Shown: positions 55,421 through 64,000 of the stretch, piece after piece
How positions within the stretch are numbered: the first letter of the stretch is position 1
Layout: each line of letters starts with the position of its first letter
From: Tetmemena sp. SeJ-2015
Lineage: Eukaryota > Ciliophora > Spirotrichea > Sporadotrichida > Oxytrichidae
Direction: 5' to 3'
Assembly (NCBI GenBank): GCA_027382625.1
Contig: JAJKFJ010022835.1
Span: 17,656 to 81,655, forward strand
Length of the DNA stretch: 64,000 nucleotides
Translations under genes and position numbers: made by a program
The notes under the pieces: model-generated
Database searches by the model: none
What the model was told of the DNA's origin: nothing
The model's input: only the letters and a program-made list of their open reading frames with translations

Positions 55421-56773
55421 GTGCTTGAAAATTGTCCCAAGTCCTCCTCCCCACTGAAACTTTTTAATAAAACCTCCCCATTTGGAAATGGTTTTTCAAA
55501 CCCGGGCCCCTTTGAAAGTTAGGGAGCTTTTGGTCTTTTTATTACCGTTTTTTTAAATTCATTTATATGGGAATTGAGAAAATTAAAAGAATAATATTTT
55601 CCAAATGGGCCGAATTTTTATAGTTTAAAGGTTTCCATTCCGGGTTAAAAAATCGTGAGTGGGGTAAACCCCCCAAAGTAGTAGTAGTAGTAGTATTTAG
55701 AAAGGTAGAAAATTTAAAAAAAATTTAAACCGCAACTCACGATTTTAAAAAGCCGGGGATTAAATTGGGATCAGTTTGGGTGGTCGCTGTCTAATAGCCA
55801 CTTTTAAAATAATTAAAGCCACAAATGGCCCCCACCGAATCAAAGCAGCCAAAACCCGCGGGTTTGGGGGCGGTATTGGGAAAAGGGAAAGGGCCCCCCA
55901 AGCCCCCCCGAACGGGGCCCGGCAAATCAGATGGGCGACGACCAAGCGGTGGTTTCTCCCCCGCTCCCATTTTCCCTAAAGGGGAAATATCCACTGATTG
56001 CTCAAGGGTTGGCCCCCGGGGTTAAGGCCCAAGATAGCCACTTTCCCAGGGAATCCTACGAAGGGCCCCGGGCTACAGGTCCTTCCCCCGACCCCCTACC
56101 CCCCCCACCTCTGAACCCTCCTCACCCTTTCCAGGGCTCTCTAGTCGTCGTGGCCCCCTTTTCGGCCATCTCGGAGCCCCCCTAGTTTGGCATTACGAGC
56201 CACCAAAAATATAGCCTTTCCCAACCTTTAACGGTGCTGTTGAAGGGGAGGGGTTTGTCCCCCCCAGAGGTTCCTTCAGTTTTTGGGCCCCCGCATCATT
56301 CGATCTAGGTGTAAGGCAAGTTTCTCCGATCTCGAGCCCATACTTGACCTCCCCAACACGGGGTGCCAATCCTAGCCCCCTTAGAAGGAGCTAAAGGGAA
56401 AGCTCTGCAATTCGGGTAAATTTAAAGATGGGAGATTTAGCTTGACGTATCCAGGACTTGATGGCGGCGACCGCCCCCTGTTGGGCTGCGCAGCTCCAGC
56501 CACGAAACCTTCTCCTTCCCCACCTTTGCTATGCGAAGGGTTCGAATAGGTCGTGACTCTGCCTCAGCTAACTTATATAGTCTAAAGGGACTGCATCGCA
56601 CTTTGCCATCTCGGGCCAGAGCTCCACTGGAGCCGGTATGAATTTAACAGGCTCGCAAAGCCATCTTGCATTGAAAACGGAGTACGCAACTCTTCACCAG
56701 CGCATCTGGGGCAGGTACAAGAGTGAGATGAAACGCTCAGAGCCGTATCGTTAAACGGAGAGGACATTGAGGA

Positions 56774-57340
56774 TGGTAAGTGCGCCACCCCTTCGACCTG
56801 AAGCTAGCACAGCTCACGATCGTATTCGGGCGGCTCTATAAGAGCAGGCGGAGAGAGAGAGAGCACTCTCATCTAATACACAATCGCATTATCGGCGGAG
56901 CTCAAGCCTACCAAGCCTTCATCAACTCCTTGGATGAAGAGCAAGACGTGAAGCCTGAGTTTGATGGTCGCAAGGGAAAGTATTTCGGTTCCGACCTTGT
57001 GGACGCCCAATTAGCCTTCGTCTCTATCAGGACGGCGCACCGTGACACACGCGGCTTGCCCAGAGCTGCGTTCGGGGAAGAGTATGCGCGGATGCAGCTC
57101 CTCTTTAAGGCTATCACGATCGACGAGGGGGGAGTTCCTCACTCAAGCAGATTAGATAATCTAGTGCACATTCGCCACCAGCTGGAATACAAATGGGACT
57201 ACTCGGTGGATTAGGGGGTTGCAGGGAAGGGACAAAGCCCGCTAGAGCCAGTAGGAGTTTATAAGGAAAATTGGGATAAGATGAGAAGCTAGATGAGAAC
57301 TGTGTAGTTGTTTTCCCACCAAAGAAATCTTAGATTCTGA
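56774..57340 (+). CDS. Unrecognised ORF in the GC-rich block
   Basis: Open frame of 188 codons ending in TGA (57338-57340) with two TAG and no TAA as Gln. It contains LIHNRIIGGAQAYQAFINSL, SLDEEQDVKPEFDGRKGKYF and FVSIRTAHRDTRGLPRAAF. Codon use is more GC-rich than the rest of the window. A following stretch (57360-57520) includes EEYLSVIENNILIYQLTTEL. Composition looks protein-coding, but I recognise no family. It may belong to a mobile element or a contaminant. Confidence 0.35.
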
Positions 57341-58276
57341 GAGATCTGAAATTGCAGGCTTGAATATTCAGATAGTGAGGGAGGAGTACTTAAGCGTGAT
57401 CGAGAACAACATTCTAATATATCAACTAACTACAGAACTTGCAATGGAGCTGCTAAGGCACAATCACTCAAAGTTGGAGCATAATATTCTCAAAATATTT
57501 AAGCAAACTAGATTGCGAAAACATCCCCAGGCGGAAGGGGGGTTTCGAGCAGGTCGAGGCGTTAGAATTAGAGCGAATTTTGGGATATCAGGCCAAAATC
57601 TTCAAGAGCCTCAAGGCCCCCAGGAAAAAAACTCGGGAAGGAGCATGAAGCCTTCGGGAAACGATAAACGGAGGCTTATTGGGCCCCCAAGGGGCCCCCT
57701 CGATTGACCGTAAAACCCTTTCATTTCGTACTTCCCGCTTGGGGTCATATACCTTAACAATAGGCAGGCGCAAAAGAAGAGAGCACAGCCATAATTACAA
57801 ACCGGACCAACGATGAAACACGCAAAAAATCGGGGAACCCGAGAATCCAGAGGTTAAATTTACGCCGAGAGGAAGAATATAATGGGGAACTGCTTTTTAA
57901 CAGTGTTTTTGCTTTTCCGGGAAAATTAAAAAGGGGCAAACCCATCTAGCATGCTGGTGGAGATCGATTAAAAAACCTTTCAAAACCCTTTCCCCCAAGG
58001 GAACGCAGCCTCCAAGAAAAAAAATTAAAATAAAATTTCGAACTTTTGGAAAAATTTTTAGGAAGGAAAATTTAAACTAAAAAGGGAGTAAGCTTTTGGG
58101 ACCCCTTACAGTCACGGGGGTCAAATTTACCCGGCGGGCAGCGCACTCTCGATCTGCTGTGATTGAAATGGTAACCCCAGAGGCGATAGGCACAAAAAAA
58201 GAGCTGGGGGGCGATTTAAATTTAATGCTGGAGAAAAGAAAAAGGGGAAAACATGCCCGCAAATAGATCAAAAGGG

Positions 58277-58463
58277 TAAAAAAGGGCCCTTTACAAAAGA
58301 TTAGATCCAGACGAGAGAGCGGCATTCCTGAGGCATTTCGATCCGGCGGAGAAGAAAGGGAATGGCAAGGATGCGGATGAGGAGCCTGCCGGCAATAGAG
58401 ATCAGAAAGTCAAGAAGAGGGATGCGAAGATGGACAGAAAGAATGGTGAGAAGAATGGTTGAG
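58277..58463 (+). CDS. C-terminal fragment, charged, end of the GC-rich block
   Basis: Open frame with LDPDERAAFLRHFDPAEKKG and GKDADEEPAGNRDQKVKKRD, ending NGEKNG then TGA near 58461. It is strongly charged and low complexity. It marks where normal AT-rich sequence resumes. Confidence 0.3.
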
Positions 58464-59549
58464 TGCAGGATTGCTAGAGTGAAAAATTTAAACTAATTAA
58501 GTTAAAAATATTAATTATACACTGCTTCTTTTCAATCTACTTCAGTTTGCCTATGGGGTGGGGATTATTATTATATTACCTAAGTCTTAGACATGCAATT
58601 GAATATTTAACTCTTGTGATTAACTCCTCAATTCCCATATAAATGAACTATAAGATCTTAAGTCTTGGTGTTGAGGGAATGCAAGTGGTTTTGCTGAATT
58701 TCAAAAGACTGGTTTCCCATGCTAATAGTCATAGATTCTCTTTCCTAATAATTGGAGAGGTCATTTTAATCATCACTCTATTTTTAGATTTGTGAATTGT
58801 CAATCTCTGAATTCGACAAGCAATCGGAATCATTGCCAAACTTAAAAAAATAGAAAAGAAGAATAATTAACTTGTTTAAAAAGGAGCCGCCTAATTTTCC
58901 AAATCTTGAAGTTTACTAATTTGGAGCAGAGAGATCATTGTATATAGAAAAAAATATATTTTTTGTAATGTTAAAGACATTTTTAATATAAATAATTTCT
59001 GAAATACAGGGAAAAGTTATAATTCACCATGACCAATTTAAAAGAATTAAGTTAATCACTTTTAAATACTTCAAATTTATTTTTAATTATTTTTGTATTG
59101 AGATTCTTCTTCACTGAATATAAATAACTCTCTCTTATGTTTCCCTATTTGCTTTTCTTCGCATAGCTTTTAAGAAATGATCTATTCTGTAGTAGATTAT
59201 TCTATATTGATATGGTTGTTGATTTAATTCTCTTGAAAACTCTATCGTAGTGAAAAGATCCCCTCATCATCTTAATTTTTATGTGTCTATTCAATCTCAT
59301 AATCCTCAAATACTTTTCTACTCTCCCCTTGGGAAACTGATTCTTGATGGCTTAAGATCCCATTAGTATTTTCATATTATGGCTTGGCTTAATTCAAGAT
59401 GTCATCTTCAAGTTAAAAGTTATCTGTTTAAATAGGAGAGCTTTAAAACCTCTCTTCTTCATTTACATTCATTGTTAGCAAAACCTTCTTTAATTATAAG
59501 TGATTAATTTACCAAATTACTTTAATTACAATGATAATAACTCAATCAT
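58464..59549. other. AT-rich intergenic region
   Basis: About 1.1 kb with TGA in all frames at short intervals. No gene, RNA gene or repeat is supported. It presumably contains the promoter of the gene at 59550. Confidence 0.5.
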
Positions 59550-62500
59550 ATGTATAAAATCGTATTCGCATTTGAAGATGAAGATGAAGATGATGATTTA
59601 GAAGAAGATAGTGCAAGTTTTATATAAATTGTTTGAGAATAAAACATGAACACATCAACAGTATAAAGTGTATCGGGGGATCACAACAACGTCAATAAAT
59701 CCATCTTTAACTCTATTATAGATATATTGGTTCATTAATTTCTATTTCCGAAAAACTCAAGTAGACTGAATTAGTACCCGAATCAACTTCCCCTTCCAAT
59801 TGAGTTTGCAATAGCAAGCAAGCAGCAACTACTGATGCAGAGTAAACTGGGATTGAACACAGTCTATAAAGAGATATCAGCCTTTAAAAAGAAGAGAACC
59901 ATCTAGTAGGAACTCATCACAGATTAATAACTTATAACTCAAACTCAGAGTCAAAATTACCAACAGACACAGATGAGTAAGGTATCACCACCTAAATTGC
60001 AAGCTTTGAGGGCAAGTGCAAATGCTACGCAAAGGGATAGAAGCAGCTCAACATCACCTAGAGATAAAGAAATGGCGAAAATCAAGAAGCCTCTGCTGCA
60101 AAATGTTAATGTATAACAATAGCAACAGTTTCACTCTGCAAGACAAACTTAAAACTATCTACCAAATTTAATATTCTTAACTCAGTAGATAGGAGTCAAA
60201 TGGTAAGCTCCAAACTTGCACCAGACTAAAGCAATCTCGCTTTAAGCTCTTTCAGAAATCTATTACTAATTTAATTTTATCAAGGTAATGAGAGGAAGAT
60301 AGTTGCAACTATTAAGGGATCGCAGTTGAGTCCACTTATTAGGAATTAGCATAATATGAAAAGAAAACATCAAAGAAATCATTCCCAAATTGTTGAAAAT
60401 CATAACCCTTAACTTTACTATAATTTATTGATGTAATTTAAATTTAGCTTGAAATGCATGCAGGCTTTATTGAAAGTCAGGAAGTAAATTTAATTGACCA
60501 GCAGAAGAAAGCAATGATAGAAAGGAATTTAGAAAGAATCATTGAGTTGCCAAATCCTATTACAATTATATTAATTTAATTTAAGAACCTATTAGGCTAG
60601 AGCAAGGAAAAGGGGAGTACATTCAAAAACCGAGAGTGATAACGAATGTAATCATTCTCAATAATCCAGAGCTCAAGGCCATGATGAACGGTGTTCCAAT
60701 TAAAAATTTCCAGAACTTGAAAAAGGGCTTGTAAGTTGGAGTCCCTTAAGATCATATCTCTTTTCCAACGATAAAGCGTTAGAGCTAATTTACAGATCAG
60801 CATTCAGATATTTATAGCTTCAGTTAGCCTTTTAGATTGAGTAGATAATGTTAGTGACTTAAAATTTATTTTTAACTTTCCTTGAGGAAAATTCACCTAC
60901 TAAGTTCGGGCTTTTGAATCCCTTCAAATGGTATAAAGCCTTATTTTGACACTCAGGAAGACCAGAGTTAATCCGTAACACCAGGATTACCTAAAGAGAT
61001 CAGGGAGATCAACAAACAGAGTGAACTTGACAGATTCAAAGATTAAAGGCACAGCAAGAAATATAAGTACCCTATGAAATCAATGCAAGAATAGCAACTC
61101 TCAGAGGGCGTCATGGATCAAAGTAAGAGAATGCTGAGTGAGATTAATGAAAGGAAGAATGATTTTGTAACTGGAGGAGGATAAGAGTATCAGTTCTTTA
61201 AAGGGAACTACAGAGCTATCAATTTATAGATGTGATAGTCATGTTTGTATATAGAGCTCATACTTAAGGAAGCAACTATGACACGTTAAATCAGATGGAA
61301 GGGGGTTAAGGCCTAGGAATGAAAAGTTAATTGAATTCAGGAGGCTTTGGAATAACTGGAATCAAGCCTCCATACTCTATCCATGCAAATAGCAACGTAC
61401 TCATGAGTAAGAAGAGCATTTATGGTAAGGCTGTAGATTTGACTAGCAGTCAAGGTAATAACAACTCTATGACCGATCAAATCTACAAGAGCAAAATTAA
61501 GGTTCAAACTTATCCTGAGGAAGGGAATTTCAACTCAGCTCGGAAAATGGGCTCTTCCATAAATTAAGGCCAAGGAGAAGTGAGGAAATCTGAAGAGTAT
61601 CAAGAGGATGAAGATGATGAGGAAGATGAGGTGAGTCACTTTGCTAGACATAAGCAAAAGTTCAATCACTAAAAATCTCTAAAGACACCTTAAATTGAGG
61701 ATGTAAAGAAACCTGCTGCAGCTGATGATGCAAACTTAATGGAGCTATAGAAGATAAATGAATCTTCTACAGTTCATGAGCAAAATCAGATTCAATATAC
61801 AACTCACTCTAGCATTTGGAATGCTTAACAAGCTTCTTTTCACGAGTCCAATAACTTTCAAGATGTGATGAGACAGACTCCCATTAAACTGCAACCTTCA
61901 ATGCAAGAATCAAGAACGAAGGTGCCTTCTCCTTATTTTATGAGAGAAAATGAAGAGATTTTAGCCGCCCAAGGTTAAAATATGAGCAGAACAAACGTCA
62001 ATAATACACATAGGCGCTACAATTCTTAAGATCTGAAAGATAAGAGTGATCTTCCAACAGAGGATGAAGTGATGGATAGGATATATGAGGCCATGTTTTA
62101 AAAGCATGATTTCTTAGGCATTAAGAAAGGCTTACCCTACAAGAAGTTCAAGCATCATACTTTAAAGGAGCTCAACTATAATGACGATCCTTAGAGTGAT
62201 CTTTAAGAGGTCAGATATTGAGAAATTAAAATTTCAATAAGACCCTAAAATTAACTTATCTCTTTTAAATATAATGGAGCTTGATAAATGCTCTTAAGAA
62301 CCAGAAGTATATAAAATTCGTACAAGATAAACTGAACAAGTCTATTGATGATTATCCGATATCTTAAGATAGAAAGATTGGGAAAACTAAGAAAACCCAG
62401 TTGATAAATATAAATCACGCAGCTCAGTTGTAGATAGAAGGGAATAGTGTGTCAGTTATGGAAAGCGCTTTGGATGTAAATTAGCCAGGCCCCTTGAGAG

Positions 62501-63283
62501 GTATAGGTGGATCGATACTGGAAACAACTATGAGGCATTTTGAATTCAATAGACTTAATGATGCGCTTCAGTTTAAGCCAATTAGGAAAGAGCAGCTTTT
62601 CATCTTTTTTATTTCATTTTGCTTTACAGAAAAAATAACGAGATGCTGGTAAACATCAATAAACAGCTTGATAACTCAGAGGAGTAATCTTCTTGAAATA
62701 AGTTTATTATATTACGCTAGAATATAGATATAGCTTATCTTTTTAAGTTTATCAAAGAAATCACGAGACATTAGTGTTACATCTCTAAAACAAGAATGCA
62801 AACTCTACATTTGATGAAGACCGCTTTTAGCAAACCAATAACACGACTATAGTCTTCTATGGATTTAGAGCCTCCGACGATAATCACTAACTCAAGCCTA
62901 CTTTAAACACTCAGTAGCTTCATTAGAATCAATCTAAAGAGCAAGCTCATAGCACCATCGGCTCCAGAATGCGTTCTCAAGGGGATGATAAGCTGCCTCT
63001 TCCCTCTCAGATAAAGAACACAAGCACAATCGATCCATAGCTTTAATCTCAGGATCAGTGGTAGGTGAATCAGCAGCGAAACAGCTTGGCTAGGAATCCT
63101 AAACTTGAGAAACAGAGAATGAAGTCGATTGAAATTATGCTTCCTATTAACAATAAACAAAAGACCATCTACTCTGTGTCCACTCTTAATAACATAAGCA
63201 TCTAAGAGCAAAGAAAAGTTACAACTAAGAGACCAAAGCCAGAACAGAGGTCTATTGCAGTCAACCTAGATTCTGAATTGTGA
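59550..63283 (+). CDS. Q/N/S-rich basic protein, multi-exon
   Basis: Probable ATG at 59550 (MYKIVFAFEDEDEDDDLEED). Segments follow: QYPNQLPLPIEFAIASKQQL with NTVYKEISAFKKKRTIQQEL; SSSTSPRDKEMAKIKKPLLQ; EYIQKPRVITNVIILNNPEL; VTPGLPKEIREINKQSELDR; a long open frame 61256-62221 (IKPPYSIHANSNVLMSKKSI ... EEYQEDEDDEEDEVSHFARH ... EDEVMDRIYEAMFQKHDFLG); NQKYIKFVQDKLNKSIDDYP; and the last exon (62812-63283) with QNQSKEQAHSTIGSRMRSQG, ending KPEQRSIAVNLDSEL then TGA. It is disordered and phospho-site-like. No catalytic domain is seen and the function is unknown. Frame changes between segments fit short introns, mostly unresolved. Confidence 0.5.
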
Positions 63284-63465
63284 AGAGAGAAAGAGAGGGA
63301 TAGTAATTTAAATTTGGTTATTAATTTCTTTCTTTCCTCCCTCTTTGATTCTTATAAATTATCATATTTCAAGTGGCTCAATTCACGAGTAAATTTCCAA
63401 CACAAAACAAAATCAGCTCATAAAAATTAAAGTATATTCTATATGATTCTAAAATATTGCTCATA

Positions 63466-63815
63466 ATAGTCTAGTCATGAAAATCTAGATTCTCAGACTC
63501 TTTAGTAAGTGATTGAGGATCTAGAGTAAAGAGTACAAGAACTTGAGTTTGCAAATGAAAATATCCAATAGAAAGCCTTGGAGGATAGAAGATACAAGAT
63601 GGAATGTAGATTACTATTATTAAGAGTCAAAAATTGAGAAACTTAAGCACAAAAACCAAAAAATCAAAGATGAAAAGTCAAGGGCAGAGGCCAGGCTGAC
63701 CCAGCAATAAGAGTTCTAGGAGGAAATTATTAAGGAGCTGTAAGACACAGAGGCTCAGCTTAAAGCTAGCAATTATTTATTTTTCTAGGTAATTTTTTTC
63801 TCTTAAATAAAGTGA
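63466..63815 (+). CDS. Coiled-coil protein, partial
   Basis: Heptad-rich sequence: ENLDSQTLQQVIEDLEQRVQ, ELEFANENIQQKALEDRRYK, then KIEKLKHKNQKIKDEKSRAE and RLTQQQEFQEEIIKELQDTE, reaching a GTAATT donor-like site at 63789 or TGA at 63813-63815. One 1-nt frame change lies near 63615. The start is not certain. It could be a short gene or the first exons of one whose remainder is elsewhere. Confidence 0.4.
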
Positions 63816-63870
63816 AGTGGAAGAGAGAGAGAGTGAGTAAAATTAGTAGTTGTCAGGCACTTACAAGTTA

Positions 63871-64000
63871 AGTACTTTGAGATCGTAGTCTTTAGGGTAG
63901 TTGCAGTATCTGCACCAGCTTATGTGTTTTTCTTGTAAATTCTATATCTAAAAGACACTCTTTTAGCCATGCCTCTCTTCGTCCCATTTCTTTATGAGGT
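63871..64000 (-). CDS. Unrecognised exon running off the window
   Basis: The minus strand is open from the window edge: LIKKWDEERHGQKSVFQIQN and KHISWCRYCNYPKDYDLKVL, up to a splice-donor-like GTAAGTGCC near 63871. The CRYC pair hints at a zinc-binding site, but the piece is too short to assign. Confidence 0.3.

Larger units (their letters stand above)
55440..58463. other. GC-rich block with abnormal homopolymer runs
   Basis: Base composition changes abruptly from about one third GC to roughly half or more. Runs such as CCCCCC, GGGGG, AAAAAA and GGGCCCCC are frequent (for example 55880-55925 and 56090-56120), and a (GTA)n run lies at about 55678-55694. No protein family is recognisable in the worst parts (55440-56700 and 57640-58200). 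It may be badly resolved sequence, a foreign insertion or a chimeric join. Confidence 0.6.

Noticed and set aside
1..64000. Telomeric C4A4/G4T4 repeats, rRNA genes, CRISPR arrays
   Set aside because: None was seen. The absence of telomere repeats agrees with an internal germline piece rather than macronuclear nanochromosomes.

Overview
The window reads as germline (micronuclear) DNA of a spirotrichous, Oxytricha/Stylonychia-like ciliate. In nearly every recognisable gene TAA and TAG interrupt the conserved frame where glutamine fits and only TGA ends it (for example the ATPase, GTPBP1-like and transposase genes), so standard-code ORFs are mostly fragments. Coding DNA is AT-rich with short GT..AG introns. 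In addition, several genes are cut by short AT-rich segments that are not GT..AG introns. These are bounded by a short direct repeat, and deleting one repeat copy plus the segment restores the frame. That is the signature of internal eliminated sequences (IESs) between macronuclear-destined segments (MDSs), with the repeat acting as 'pointer'.

Layout. 0-5.3 kb (+): a polytopic membrane protein gene and an unrecognised fragmented gene. 5.5-20.7 kb (-): an acidic gene carrying an internal 235-bp duplication, two small membrane protein genes, a CX9C-type protein, a roadblock/LAMTOR-like protein, a membrane protein with a long Q/S/N-rich part, and a P/Q-rich CCHC zinc-knuckle protein. 20.7-23.9 kb (+): a PiT/PHO4-type phosphate transporter. 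23.9-28.7 kb (-): a Q/N-rich gene and a dual-specificity-phosphatase-like gene. 29.2-48.8 kb: two paralogous PMCA-type Ca2+ P-type ATPase genes. 49.0-50.9 kb (-): a GTPBP1/2-type GTPase. 51.5-55.4 kb: a small K/E/Q-rich gene (+) and a coiled-coil gene (-). 55.4-58.5 kb: a GC-rich block full of homopolymer runs. 59.5-64 kb: a Q-rich gene (+), a coiled-coil gene (+) and the edge of a minus-strand gene.

The main result is the ATPase locus. Copy 1 (29.2-35.7 kb) is collinear: all its pieces are in order on the + strand, and one junction is a 540-bp IES between 12-bp pointers AGACAAGTTGAA. In copy 2 the protein stops at the same residue, at pointer GACAAGTTGAAGGT (41241-41254). Its C-terminal third lies on the opposite strand at 47656-48832, starting at the same 14-bp pointer (48819-48832). 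Copy 2 is therefore a scrambled gene needing an inversion, while its tandem paralogue is not scrambled at that junction. An unrelated gene (41371-47620) lies between the two arms, and a decayed piece of that gene's first segment survives inside the copy-1 IES. Copy 1 also carries a broken Tc1/mariner-type transposase and a small inverted-repeat element in another interruption, and shows decay in catalytic motifs.

Limits: reading frames were followed by eye. Boundaries of the low-complexity genes are approximate, and several 1-nt frame breaks could be assembly errors rather than biology.
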